A stretch of 30,682 nucleotides of DNA from Subdoligranulum variabile (GCA_004554775.1 SFKI01000020.1:1-30682), one strand, 5' to 3'; numbered from the stretch's first letter, positions 1 through 7,848 are shown. Numbers and translations are program-made. Notes: a model not told the origin generated them from the letters alone.

Positions 1-98
1 CAGCTGTTGTTGTGCTTTCAAATCTCGCCCCGAATTATAGAGTCCCAGCTACTGTATTAGGTGTAAAATTGTTATTAGAACTTGATAATGAGAAGTGA
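1..98 (+). CDS. C-terminal tail of a truncated gene, possibly a serine hydrolase
   Basis: Reading from base 3, an open frame without stops runs off the left edge and ends with TGA at 96-98. It encodes about 31 residues containing VVVLSNLAPNYR and VLGVKLLLEL. A hydrophobic strand ending in LSN, followed by a helix, resembles the end of beta-lactamase / DD-peptidase-type serine hydrolases. The fragment is too short for a firm call and could be chance. It is AT-rich like the following nuclease gene. Confidence 0.35.
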   Translation, partial: AVVVLSNLAPNYRVPATVLGVKLLLELDNEK

Positions 99-250
99 AA
101 CTTCCAGTTTTATTGGTATATTCCCGTAAACGGCTCAAACACTAAAAAGGCTGTGGACTTGTTCCCTTAAACGGGAAAATAGCAAAGACATTCTGCATAT
201 CCAGACGAGCCATGTGGAGACGGTATGCTTGCTGGAGAAGAAATAACTTG

Positions 251-1246
251 ATGGAAAATGAAGAAAAAAGAGTCTGGGGTATCCACACCAAAGATGACCA
301 TCTATTTTTAGTTGATAATAGAATTGCGATAGGGTGGAAACCGATTGGGAATCTCTCAAAGATAGAAGCAACGCGAGCAGCATTTAAAGACAAATACATC
401 GAAGTTTATCCAAATGCAAAGAAAGGCGCAATTCCAACCAGTTCGGGGATGTTGTATCGCTTTATGTACGAGATGCAGGTGGGTGACTATGTGGTTTTCC
501 CATCTAAGAGTGACCGAAAAATTAACATTGGCATTGTAGAAAGTGATTACATCTATGAGCCAACAGCGTTAGAGTATGTGCAGCAGCGAAAAGTTAAATG
601 GATAAAGCACCTTCCACGGACTGCGTTTTCACAGGGGGCTTTATACGAAATTGGCTCTGTTATGTCTTTCTTTGCGGTCAAAAATTATGCGGATGAATTT
701 ATTACAGCACTGGATAAAGGTTTTGAAAAGACTATAGCGGAGACAGAAGAGGACGAAACGGTAGCAGCAACGGCCGATGATATTATTGAGGCGACAAAAG
801 ATTTTATTCTCAAAGAGTTGAGCAAAAATTTTAAGGGGTATGAGCTGGAAAATTTCGTGGCAGATTTACTGCAAGCGATGGGATATAGAACGACGGTTTC
901 AAAGCACGGCGGAGACCATGGTATTGATATCGTGGCCTATAAAGATGAGCTGCCGCCGCGAATTTTGGTACAAGTGAAAAGCAAAGATGGCGACATCAAC
1001 GAGCAAACGATCCAGTCACTGAAAGGTGCTATGCGTGAAGGAGATTATGGCCTGTTTGTAACACTATCTAATTATACAAAGAATGCGCAGGATTATTTGC
1101 AAAGTACGCCGATTATTCGTGGTATTAATGGGACAGAGCTGGTAGATTTGATTTTGAAATACCACGAAGCACTAAGTGAAAAGTATAAGAAAAAAATTCC
1201 GCTGAAAATGGTCTATATCCCTGTGGCGCGTGAAAATGAGGAATAA
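251..1246 (+). CDS. Mrr-type (type IV) restriction endonuclease with an EVE/PUA-like N-terminal domain
   Basis: This 331-residue protein should cleave DNA carrying modified bases. Residues ~190-300 form an Mrr catalytic domain of the PD-(D/E)xK fold: a helix with E199 (YELENFVADLL), then GGDHGID with D226, then the QVK motif with K243. The N-terminal ~150 residues (GIHTKDDHLFL, IAIGWK, GDYVVFPSKSDR, FSQGALYEIGS) resemble the EVE/PUA-like domains that read modified bases in such nucleases; this assignment is by pattern only. ATG 251 is preferred over the in-frame ATG 212 because GGAGAAG lies at 234-240 and the extra residues are not domain-like. No methyltransferase or other restriction subunit is adjacent, so it seems to act alone. 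It is AT-richer than the genes from 1383 onward, which suggests horizontal acquisition. Confidence 0.82.
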   Translation: MENEEKRVWGIHTKDDHLFLVDNRIAIGWKPIGNLSKIEATRAAFKDKYIEVYPNAKKGAIPTSSGMLYRFMYEMQVGDYVVFPSKSDRKINIGIVESDYIYEPTALEYVQQRKVKWIKHLPRTAFSQGALYEIGSVMSFFAVKNYADEFITALDKGFEKTIAETEEDETVAATADDIIEATKDFILKELSKNFKGYELENFVADLLQAMGYRTTVSKHGGDHGIDIVAYKDELPPRILVQVKSKDGDINEQTIQSLKGAMREGDYGLFVTLSNYTKNAQDYLQSTPIIRGINGTELVDLILKYHEALSEKYKKKIPLKMVYIPVARENEE

Positions 1247-1321
1247 TGAAGTGGTCTGTATTTGGGCGACACCTTGCAACAATGGAGAAAACAACGGCTT
1301 TGTGAAATTTTCCCCGCCCCA

Positions 1322-1350
1322 TTGCCGGATTTTGCGTGTTGCGGTATAAT
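1322..1350 (+). promoter_or_regulatory. Sigma-A promoter of the HD-domain gene
   Basis: TTGCCG at 1322-1327 and a perfect TATAAT at 1345-1350 are separated by 17 bases, 33 bases before the start codon at 1383. Confidence 0.65.
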
Positions 1351-1382
1351 AAAGCCAACCTACCTGGAAAGGAGCGCTGCGG

Positions 1383-1877
1383 ATGGTTTGCCAGCTTACC
1401 CCTGCGCAGGAAGCGCGGATGTGCGAGATCTTGCGCGGATTTGCCGATGACCCTACTGCGCTGGAGATGCAGCATTTCATCCAGCACGGCACCGTCACCA
1501 CCTACGAGCATTGCCTGCGGGTGACGCGCATTGCCTACTGGCTCAACCTGCACTGGCATTGCCACGCCGACGAGGTCAGCCTGGTGCGCGGCGCGTTTCT
1601 GCACGATTTTTACTTATACGACTGGCACAACTGCACCGACATCACCCATTGGCACGGCTTCAAGCACCCTCTGATTGCACGCTATAACGCCGATGCTGTG
1701 TTCAAGCTCAACGAAAAAGAGCGCAACATCATCCAGACCCACATGTGGCCGCTGACCATCACCCAGCTGCCCCGCTGCCGCGAGGCTTACCTCGTCTGCC
1801 TGGCCGACAAAATGTCCTCAAGCTGGGAGACCGTGATGGAGCGCCGTGCAAAACGGCAGGCCCGCCGGGTAAACTGA
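1383..1877 (+). CDS. HD-domain phosphohydrolase, small
   Basis: This 164-residue protein has the metal ligands of the HD superfamily in order: H43 (TTYEHCLRV), the H74-D75 doublet (GAFLHDFYLYDW), H95, H120 (IIQTHMWPL) and D142 (CLADKMSS). Members hydrolyse phosphate esters of nucleotides or similar compounds; the substrate cannot be read here. The length is that of a stand-alone HD domain with no sensor or synthetase part. AAAGGAG lies about 8 bases before ATG. The gene has its own promoter and a strong terminator, so it is probably monocistronic. Confidence 0.82.
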   Translation: MVCQLTPAQEARMCEILRGFADDPTALEMQHFIQHGTVTTYEHCLRVTRIAYWLNLHWHCHADEVSLVRGAFLHDFYLYDWHNCTDITHWHGFKHPLIARYNADAVFKLNEKERNIIQTHMWPLTITQLPRCREAYLVCLADKMSSSWETVMERRAKRQARRVN

Positions 1878-1894
1878 AACAAGTTACAAAAATT

Positions 1895-1935
1895 ACGGGA
1901 GCTTTCGGAAACGGAAGCTCCCGTATTGTCTTTTT
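1895..1935 (+). terminator. Rho-independent terminator after the HD gene
   Basis: A perfect 10-base stem (1895-1904 with 1915-1924) encloses a 10-base loop and is followed by a T-rich tract (ATTGTCTTTTT). Confidence 0.85.
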
Positions 1936-1959
1936 CCGCAGAACAAAAGGATTACAAAG

Positions 1960-1975
1960 TTGTAACGAGTTACAA
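1960..1975. promoter_or_regulatory. Palindromic operator candidate before the tricarboxylate transport operon
   Basis: TTGTAAC-GA-GTTACAA is a perfect 7+2+7 palindrome 52 bases upstream of the -35 box at 2028. Further TTACAA half sites occur near 1884, 1952, 2065 (just after the -10 box) and 2096. The TGTAA...TTACA form resembles the operator of HexR, an RpiR-family regulator, and an RpiR-family gene sits at the end of this locus (6101). Control by that gene is inferred. Confidence 0.5.
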
Positions 1976-2027
1976 AAATGCAACGTATTGCACAAAACTT
2001 GTTTCAAAAACTTGGCGAGTTCTCTAA

Positions 2028-2056
2028 TTGACATCGGTGGAAAGTGGATGTATTAT
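2028..2056 (+). promoter_or_regulatory. Strong sigma-A promoter of the rraA-tctBAC operon
   Basis: Consensus TTGACA at 2028-2033, a 17-base spacer, and TATTAT at 2051-2056. The transcript would carry a leader of about 95 bases before the start at 2158, containing two TTACAA motifs. Confidence 0.8.
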
Positions 2057-2157
2057 GTAAACAGTTACAAACAAGCGCTTGACGAACGAAAAATATTACA
2101 AATGCACAGGACAAGCACCTTGGCCGGATGCTTGCCACTGGACAAAAGGAGAAAAAG

Positions 2158-2847
2158 ATGTATGATGTTGTAAAGACCTATGATAAGGTCTCTGCCGAAT
2201 GGATCGAGAAGTACTCCAAAATTGAAGAGAGCGCTTCGATCAACGAATGTATGGAAGTCAGCGGTGCTTTCAACCACGATTTCCGCCCTGTGTGGCCGGG
2301 TGCCCGTGCCGTTGGTGCCGCCCTGACCGTCCGTGCCCGCGCCGGTGACAACCTGATCATCCACAAAGCGATCTCGATGATCAAACCCGGCGACATTCTG
2401 GTCGTCACCTGCGACGGCTTCCAGGAGTCCGGCGGTATGTTCGGCGGTATCATGAGCACCTCTTCCCAGCACCAGGGCGCTGCGGGCCTGATCATTGACG
2501 GCTGCGTGCGCGATACCATGATGATGAAAAAGGTCGGGTTCCCCGTGTGGTCCCGCGGCATCAGCATCAAGCGCAGCACCAAAGTGACCGGCGGGCAGAT
2601 CAATGTGCCCATTGTCATCGGCGGCGTGCTGGTCAACCCCGGCGACCTGATCTTTGCCGATAACGACGCCGTTGTCTGCATCCCGAAAGACAAAGTGGAA
2701 GAAACTTACAAACTGGCTATGGCCCGCGAGGCACACGAGGACCACATGCTGGAGCGTGTGCTGAACGAGGGCATTACCACTTTCAACGATGACTTCCGCG
2801 CCACCTACGCAGCCCTGAATCTGCGCGAGGAGCCGGACCCGGTCTGA
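2158..2847 (+). CDS. RraA-family protein, probable 4-hydroxy-4-methyl-2-oxoglutarate aldolase / oxaloacetate decarboxylase
   Basis: This 229-residue protein is of usual RraA/HMG-aldolase length. It carries the family core: GGMFGGIMS (~92-100), then GLIIDGCVRDT (110-120) with R118 and D119, which in this fold bind substrate and the divalent metal, then VGFPVWSRG. Catalytic members cleave 4-hydroxy-4-methyl-2-oxoglutarate or 4-carboxy-4-hydroxy-2-oxoadipate to pyruvate and a second oxoacid. The RNase E-inhibiting role of E. coli RraA is unlikely here because the gene heads a tricarboxylate-type transport operon, so it probably acts on the imported oxo- or hydroxy-acid. AAAGGAG at 2145-2151 selects ATG 2158 over the upstream in-frame ATG at 2128. 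Confidence 0.82.
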   Translation: MYDVVKTYDKVSAEWIEKYSKIEESASINECMEVSGAFNHDFRPVWPGARAVGAALTVRARAGDNLIIHKAISMIKPGDILVVTCDGFQESGGMFGGIMSTSSQHQGAAGLIIDGCVRDTMMMKKVGFPVWSRGISIKRSTKVTGGQINVPIVIGGVLVNPGDLIFADNDAVVCIPKDKVEETYKLAMAREAHEDHMLERVLNEGITTFNDDFRATYAALNLREEPDPV

Positions 2848-2872
2848 CCCTGCTATATAAAGGAGAAACAAT

Positions 2873-3331
2873 ATGAAACCGGATAAGCGATCCTATCACC
2901 AGAGCGTGATCGTCTCTGTCGTGATCATGGGCTTTGCGCTGGCAGCGTTCCTGTTCAGCATCCCCATGCCGGGAAACGCCCCCATCTTTCCGCGCATGGC
3001 CTCGATTTTCCTGTTCCTTTGTGGGCTGGCACTTCTGATCGATGCTGTCCGGCGGAATAAAGGCGGCCGGGAACCCCACACCGAGGCCGTGGATTTCTCA
3101 AAACTGGGCAGCCCGCTGGTCATCTTCGTGCTGGCTGTGGCCTACGCACTGGGGCTGCAATACATTGGCTTTTACGTCACTACGCTGGCAGTTGTTATCA
3201 TTGCGATGACCTACATGGGCATCCGTTCCGTCAAGGTCATTGCGCTGGTCAATGTGATTCTGCTTGCGTTCCTCTACTGGCTGTTCACCATCCAGCTCAG
3301 CGTCCCGATGCCACGCGGCATCCTGATGTAA
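2873..3331 (+). CDS. tctB: Tripartite tricarboxylate transporter small membrane subunit TctB
   Basis: This 152-residue protein has four predicted hydrophobic helices (about residues 12-30, 40-58, 78-95 and 100-140, the last region containing two). This is the topology and size of TctB, the small membrane subunit that pairs with TctA in the periplasmic-binding-protein-dependent secondary transporters. AAAGGAG precedes the ATG. It lies between the aldolase gene and tctA in one transcription unit. Sequence conservation in TctB is weak, so the call rests on size, helices and operon position. Confidence 0.85.
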   Translation: MKPDKRSYHQSVIVSVVIMGFALAAFLFSIPMPGNAPIFPRMASIFLFLCGLALLIDAVRRNKGGREPHTEAVDFSKLGSPLVIFVLAVAYALGLQYIGFYVTTLAVVIIAMTYMGIRSVKVIALVNVILLAFLYWLFTIQLSVPMPRGILM

Positions 3332-3347
3332 GAAAGGGGGCAGAACG

Positions 3348-4043
3348 ATGCAAGTTGTTATCGCACAACTTTTTACCGTACAGACGTTGATCGCCCTGGT
3401 GCTGGGCACCTTTGGCGGCCTGGTTGTCGGCGCACTGCCCGGCCTGAGTGCCACGATGGGCATGTCGCTGCTGATCCCCATTACCTACAGCATGGACACC
3501 GTGCCTGCCATGGTCATGCTAGCAGCCGTCTACTGCTCGGCTGTGTATGGCGGCAGTTTCTCGGCAATCCTGATCCATACCCCCGGCACACCGGCTTCGG
3601 CTGCAACGGCCATTGACGGTTACGTGCTGACCCAGAAAGGCAAGGGCCTGCAAGCACTGGGCACCTCCACCACAGCTTCGATGATCGGTGGTTTTATCAG
3701 CGGCGTTATTCTGCTACTGGTGGCCCCGCAGCTGGTCAAGGTGGCGCTGTGGTTCAGCGCACCGGAATACTTCCTCATCGCTGTCTTTGGCCTGACCATC
3801 GTGGGCGGTCTTTCCGGCAAGAACCTTTTTAAAGGCCTTGTCTCCGCTGGCTTCGGCCTGATCGTGGGCATGGTCGGCATGAACATCTTCCCCTATGCCC
3901 GTTACAGCTTTGGCAGTCTGAACCTGTCCGGCGGCATCCAGATGGTGCCCGCCATGATCGGCCTGTTCTCTCTACCGCAGGTGCTTACGCTGGCCGAAAA
4001 ACGGGTGACCGCGAAGCCGAAAAAGAACGCGAAGCAGACCTGA
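3348..4043 (+). pseudogene. tctA: Tripartite tricarboxylate transporter large membrane subunit TctA, N-terminal part (frameshifted)
   Basis: The 231-residue first part of TctA carries the family signature near the N-terminus (GGLVVGALPGLSATMGMSLL), the GGSFSAILIHTPGTP motif and several hydrophobic helices. It stops shortly after LTLAEK. Full-length TctA is about 500 residues. Switching to the preceding frame at the five-A run 3997-4001 gives an uninterrupted charged linker that continues into the part at 4070. One missing A there therefore explains the break, and the restored product would be about 505 residues. AAAGGGGG precedes the ATG. Either the transporter is inactive in this strain or the base was lost in sequencing. 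Confidence 0.85.
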
Positions 4044-4069
4044 AAGCGCAGATCGCAGCTGTCAGCAAG

Positions 4070-4864
4070 ATGAAAGGCCGTTTCTGGCCCACCTGGAGCG
4101 AACTGAAAGAACTGCTGCCCACCATTATCAAGGCCTCTGTCCTCGGCGTCGGCATCGGCATTCTGCCGGGCGCTGGCGGTGATATTGGCTCCTGGGTCGG
4201 CTACAACAGCGCCAAGAACGGCTCCAAGCATAAGGAACTTTTCGGCAACGGCAGCCTGGAAGGCATCGCCGGCAGTGAGGCGGGCAACAACGCTGTCTGT
4301 GGCGGTGCCCTGATTCCCGCATTGACGCTGGGCATCCCTGGCAGTGCAGCCGCTGCGGTTTTCCTCGGCGCGCTGACTGTGCAGGGCTTCGCTTCCGGCA
4401 CCAACCTCTTCGGCAAATATGCTGACATGACCTACTCCATCCTGATTGGCTTCATTGCCGCCAACCTGCTGATGGGCGTCTTTGGCTGGCTGCTGTCCCG
4501 CTATGCGGTGCGCTTTGCCGCCCTGCCCAGCGGTATCCTGATCCCGGTCATCCTGTCCCTGTCGGTCATCGGCTCCTACGCCATCCGCAATAATGTATTC
4601 GATGTGTACGTAATGCTTGTCTTTGGTGCCATCGGTTACCTGATGAAAAAGTTTGATTTCCCCGCTGCCCCGGCGGTGTTGGCCTTGATCCTAGGCCCCA
4701 TGGCCGAACGCAACATGCTGACCTCTATCCAGATGTGCAAGGGCAATATCTTCGTGTTCTACTTTACTCGTCCGCTGTGCCTGTTCTTTATGCTGCTGAT
4801 TGTTGTGACCTTGCTCTCGCCCATTTTGCAGAAGAAAAAGAAGAAGGCAGCAGAAAACACCTGA
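4070..4864 (+). pseudogene. tctA: Tripartite tricarboxylate transporter subunit TctA, C-terminal part (frameshifted)
   Basis: These 264 residues are the second half of TctA. They begin in the conserved loop before LPTIIKASVLGVG and contain the second family glycine motif GILPGAGGDIGSWVGY, followed by GIPGSAAAAVFLGAL and further membrane helices. There is no ribosome binding site before ATG 4070, and the frame is open back past 3998, so this is not an independent gene. The codon use and conserved motifs are intact on both sides of the break, which points to a very recent lesion or a sequence error. Confidence 0.85.
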
Positions 4865-4905
4865 CACTTACTTATTATAAATTATAAAAAGAAGGAGAAA
4901 TACCT

Positions 4906-5931
4906 ATGAAACGAATCCTTACAGCTGCTTTGACCGCTGGCCTTGTTCTGTCCATGGTCGGTTGTGGTTCCACTGCCGTTTCTACCGCATCTTCCACTGC
5001 TTCCTCTACGGCCGCTGCCTCTACCGAGGCATCCGCGACCGAGGCATACCCCGCCAAGAAAGTGATCCTGCTCTGCCCCTCTGACGCGGGCGGCGCCATG
5101 GACCAGAACTGCCGTCTGTTTGCCCCGTACCTCGAGAAGTCCCTGGGCGTACCCGTGGAAGTGCAGAACATGGGCGGCAGTGCCTGCTGGGTCGGCTGGA
5201 GCTACATTGATAACCAGGCCCCCAAAGATGGCTCTTACATCTCTTACGCCAACTTCCCCAACATGATCACCGGCTATCTGGATCCGACCAACACCACCGG
5301 CCTAGACAACACCAACTTCCAGTTCCTGGAAATGTTCACCTCGGATATCAACGCCATCGTTGCCAAACCCGGCGAGACCCGCTTCAACGACCTCGAAAGC
5401 CTGATCGAGTACGCCAAGACCAACACCGTTACCGTGGCCGACGCCGGTGCCCGTACCGACGACGCCGTCTGCGTGGCCCAGCTGGAAAAAGCCACCGGTG
5501 TGCAGTTCCAGCATGTCCACTTTGAGAACACCGCAGGCGGCATGGCCGCTGTGCAGGGCGGTCAGGTCGATGTTCTGGTTTGCAACGTCAGCGAAGCGAC
5601 CGAGCCCATCGAGAGCAATGCCGTTACCGGCCTGGGTGTTGTGGATACCAAGCGCAGCGATTTCCTGCCTGACTTGCAGTGCACCGGTGACCTGGGGCTG
5701 GATATCTCCTGCTCCTCCAGCCGCGGCTTTATCTGCGCACAGGATATGGACGAGAACGCCAAGAAACTGATGTGCGATGCCCTCAAAGCCGCCATGGGAG
5801 ATGCCGACTTGCAGGCTGCTGCTGCCACCGCCGGTGTGACCCTGGCCCCCATGAACGAGGATGAGTTCACCACTTGGGTAGGCGAGCAGAACGACGCCAT
5901 CCGCGGCATTTACGACCTGCTGGATCAGTGA
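4906..5931 (+). CDS. tctC: Tripartite tricarboxylate transporter solute-binding lipoprotein TctC
   Basis: This 341-residue extracellular binding protein has a lipoprotein signal: a positively charged start, a hydrophobic core and the lipobox MVGC with C20. A Ser/Thr/Ala-rich tether (~21-46) follows. The mature part starts with YPAKKVILLCPSDAGGAMDQ, the first ligand-binding segment of the Bug/TctC fold, and contains VPVEVQNMGGSA and AGARTDDA. It would capture a carboxylated substrate for TctAB; which one is unknown. GAAGGAG precedes the ATG. It is the last gene of the operon and is followed by a strong terminator. Confidence 0.9.
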   Translation: MKRILTAALTAGLVLSMVGCGSTAVSTASSTASSTAAASTEASATEAYPAKKVILLCPSDAGGAMDQNCRLFAPYLEKSLGVPVEVQNMGGSACWVGWSYIDNQAPKDGSYISYANFPNMITGYLDPTNTTGLDNTNFQFLEMFTSDINAIVAKPGETRFNDLESLIEYAKTNTVTVADAGARTDDAVCVAQLEKATGVQFQHVHFENTAGGMAAVQGGQVDVLVCNVSEATEPIESNAVTGLGVVDTKRSDFLPDLQCTGDLGLDISCSSSRGFICAQDMDENAKKLMCDALKAAMGDADLQAAAATAGVTLAPMNEDEFTTWVGEQNDAIRGIYDLLDQ

Positions 5932-5971
5932 TATCCCCTTTAAAATAGTGCATAGATTCTTCTCGTGAAGG

Positions 5972-6029
5972 AAAAGGGCAGGAGAGCGCGCGGCCCCAGG
6001 CGGCTGCGGGAGAGGCTCCTGCCCTTTTT
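5972..6029 (+). terminator. Terminator after tctC
   Basis: A perfect 13-base stem (5972-5984 with 6016-6028) ends in a T run. The 31-base GC-rich loop is unusually long. Confidence 0.8.
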
Positions 6030-6035
6030 CTGCAA

Positions 6036-6069
6036 TTGTTTTGCTTTTTTGACGGCAGTATGATACAAT
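6036..6069 (+). promoter_or_regulatory. Possible promoter of the RpiR-family gene
   Basis: TTGTTT at 6036-6041 and TATGAT at 6059-6064 are 17 bases apart. An alternative -10, TACAAT, lies at 6064-6069. The -35 match is poor. Confidence 0.35.
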
Positions 6070-6100
6070 AAAAATAATTTAGAGAAAGGCGGCCTGAACG

Positions 6101-7003
6101 ATGCCCGAAATTGCACAGACCCCGGAATATATTACGCGGATCAAGCTGCATTACAACGATATGCGCGGGTCCGAGCAAAAACTGGCTGACTATCTGCTGA
6201 GCCTGGAACCAACCGAACCGCTGACCCAAAGCGTAAAACAGCTTGCCAGCGATGTGGGGGTCAGTGTGGCCTCGGTGGTGCGGTTCTGCCAGGAGCTTGG
6301 CTACACCGGCTATGCCGAGTTTAAGCTGATGACCCGTCAGGTGGGCTTTCTGACCACGGTAGGCAGCCCCGAGATGGACAGCATGACTTCGGCGGCGGAG
6401 CTGAAAAAGAATATCTGTGAGTTTACCAATTCCAGCATCCAAAAGTGCATCCAGTCGCTGGACAATGGGGAACTGGAGCGGGCCATTGCTGCGATCAGCG
6501 GTGCCAAGCGGCTGCTGCTGTGCGGCATTGGTACGTCGGCAGGCATTGCGATGGCTGCCGCCAACACCTTTATGAACCTGAATGTTGATAGTACACCGCT
6601 GTTTGATGAGCTGTTGATGCGGCGTACTGTCTCGATGGCAGGCCCCGGCGATGTGGTACTGGGCATCTCCAACTGCGGCTCGGTCAAGCCGATCGTCGAT
6701 GCGCTGATGCTCGCGCACGAGGTCGGCGCTATGACGATTTTGATTACGGGTGAAAAAAAATCCTTGGCCTGCCAGTTTGCCGACTGTGTGCTGTGCCTGG
6801 GTACGTACGGCGACCCCAGTGCGTTGAGTATGCTGTCTGTCTCGTCCTGCCAGCTGCTTACCATCCAGATTTTGCAGACGGGCTGCTTTACCCGCAGCAG
6901 TGCCGAAGTGCTGGAAAAAATACGCAAAAATACCGAGCTGGCCGAAATGAGCCGCTACGCCACCACCGTAGACGAAGTAAAAAAAGAGCGCGTGCGCTTT
7001 TGA
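6101..7003 (+). CDS. RpiR/MurR-family transcriptional regulator (HTH + SIS domain)
   Basis: This 300-residue regulator has an N-terminal helix-turn-helix of the RpiR family (residues ~20-75; SEQKLADYLL, VKQLASDVGVSVASVVRFCQ). It also has a C-terminal SIS domain (~125-260; LLLCGIGTSAGIAMAAANTF, VVLGISNCGSVKPIVDAL, GAMTILITGEKKS) that binds phosphorylated sugars or similar ligands. GAAAGGCGG precedes the ATG. It has its own terminators on both sides and directly follows the tct operon, so it most likely controls that operon. The palindrome at 1960-1975 is the best candidate site. The ligand is not predictable. Confidence 0.88.
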   Translation: MPEIAQTPEYITRIKLHYNDMRGSEQKLADYLLSLEPTEPLTQSVKQLASDVGVSVASVVRFCQELGYTGYAEFKLMTRQVGFLTTVGSPEMDSMTSAAELKKNICEFTNSSIQKCIQSLDNGELERAIAAISGAKRLLLCGIGTSAGIAMAAANTFMNLNVDSTPLFDELLMRRTVSMAGPGDVVLGISNCGSVKPIVDALMLAHEVGAMTILITGEKKSLACQFADCVLCLGTYGDPSALSMLSVSSCQLLTIQILQTGCFTRSSAEVLEKIRKNTELAEMSRYATTVDEVKKERVRF

Positions 7004-7013
7004 TAAGAAAACC

Positions 7014-7043
7014 AAAAAGCAGATGCCAACGCATCTGCTTTTT
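7014..7043 (+). terminator. Terminator after the RpiR-family gene
   Basis: A perfect 13-base stem (7014-7026 with 7031-7043), a CAAC tetraloop and a T5 tail. The A-tract on the other side means it could also work on the minus strand. Confidence 0.92.
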
Positions 7044-7061
7044 CTGTGCAACAAAATAAAA

Positions 7062-7114
7062 TTATCGAAAAACGATAAAAAACACTTGCAAAACGATAAG
7101 CACTATGTTATACT
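7062..7114 (+). promoter_or_regulatory. Promoter with repeated CGATAA operators, DUF2975-yozG operon
   Basis: TTGCAA at 7086-7091 and TATACT at 7109-7114 are 17 bases apart. TTATCG-AAAAA-CGATAA (7062-7078) is a palindrome just upstream. A third CGATAA copy (7094-7099) lies inside the spacer, 21 bases (two helical turns) from the second. A repressor bound here would block RNA polymerase; the Cro/CI-type product of 7624 is the obvious candidate. Confidence 0.7.
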
Positions 7115-7148
7115 GCCCCTATACCAAAGCACAAAAGGAGACAGAGCC

Positions 7149-7610
7149 ATGAAATTTTGGGACGACGAAAAAAGCATTGTGCTGACGCGGTGCGTGGTGG
7201 TGGCGGCGCTGATCGGCTGCGTGGCAATGGCCGTGGGCGGACCGTGGGTGACGGCGTGGTTTGTTACTGCCGCGCACCTGCACGCCAGTGCGCAGCTGAC
7301 CACCATGCTGCTGGTGTTGGGCTATGCCTGTGCGGCGCTGGCCATTGGCATGCTTATCAGTCTGTACAAATTTTTGCGCCGTATCGAGAAAGGCGAGGTC
7401 TTTGTGCCGGAAAACGTCACCGCACTGCGGCGCATCAGCTGGTGCTGTGCCGGGGCGGCGGTGCTGTGCCTGGCGGCGGTGTTCATCTGCTACCGCCCCT
7501 TTGCAGTGCTGGCCGCAGCCGCCGGGTTTATGGCGCTGCTGGTGCGGGTGCTCAAAAATGCCTTCGCCCAGGCCGTACGCATGAAAAACGAACTGGACTA
7601 TACAATTTAA
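7149..7610 (+). CDS. DUF2975-type membrane protein
   Basis: This 153-residue membrane protein has about four hydrophobic segments (near residues 15-35, 45-70, 95-115 and 118-135) and a short charged loop after the second (KFLRRIEKGEVFVPENV). The 'F...N...LR.I' pattern in that loop is typical of DUF2975 proteins. These are usually paired with a YozG-like helix-turn-helix gene, as here. Their function is unknown; a signalling or repressor-control role is inferred from the pairing. An AAAGGAG site selects ATG 7149. The frame is open back to 7023, but that stretch contains the promoter and upstream terminator. Confidence 0.75.
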   Translation: MKFWDDEKSIVLTRCVVVAALIGCVAMAVGGPWVTAWFVTAAHLHASAQLTTMLLVLGYACAALAIGMLISLYKFLRRIEKGEVFVPENVTALRRISWCCAGAAVLCLAAVFICYRPFAVLAAAAGFMALLVRVLKNAFAQAVRMKNELDYTI

Positions 7611-7623
7611 GGGGGGACGCATC

Positions 7624-7848
7624 ATGCCCATAGTCGTCAACCTGGATGTGATGATGGCCCGCCGCCACAAAGGTGCCGGGGAACTGGCCGAGGAAATCGG
7701 CATCACCCCCGCGAATCTCTCCATCCTGAAAAACAACAAAGCCAAAGCGGTGCGCTTCTCCACGCTGGAAGCCCTGTGCAAAGCCCTGGACTGCCAGCCC
7801 GCCGATCTGCTGGAGTATGTGGAGGAAGAAACAAAAGGCTCCCCTTGA
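7624..7848 (+). CDS. YozG-like Cro/CI-family transcriptional regulator
   Basis: This 74-residue protein is essentially a single helix-turn-helix: NLDVMMARRHKGAGELAEEIGITPANLSILKNNKAKAVRFSTLEALCKALDCQPADLLEY. It fits the small YozG/HTH_26 class that accompanies DUF2975 genes. A purine-rich AAGGGGGG site precedes the ATG, and the gene starts 13 bases after the DUF2975 stop codon. It probably autoregulates through the CGATAA sites at 7062-7099. Its last residues (KGSP) and stop codon are encoded by the left arm of an inverted-repeat element, so its natural C-terminus may have been changed by that insertion. Confidence 0.85.
   Translation: MPIVVNLDVMMARRHKGAGELAEEIGITPANLSILKNNKAKAVRFSTLEALCKALDCQPADLLEYVEEETKGSP

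Noticed and set aside
3990..4010. Programmed -1 frameshift in tctA
   Set aside because: The A run is only five long and the zero-frame codons do not form a classic X-XXY-YYZ site, and TctA is not known to need recoding. A lost base is simpler.
4070..4864. TctA C-terminal half as a separate gene
   Set aside because: It has no ribosome binding site, the frame is open well upstream of the ATG, and the two halves together give normal TctA length.
5867..7054. 395-codon minus-strand frame covering the RpiR gene and a terminator
   Set aside because: It runs through two terminators and a promoter, its composition is that of an antisense shadow, and the plus strand encodes a clear HTH-SIS regulator.
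7023..7148. N-terminal extension of the DUF2975 protein to the ATG at 7023
   Set aside because: The extension contains half of the upstream terminator, the operators and the promoter; ATG 7149 has the AAAGGAG site.
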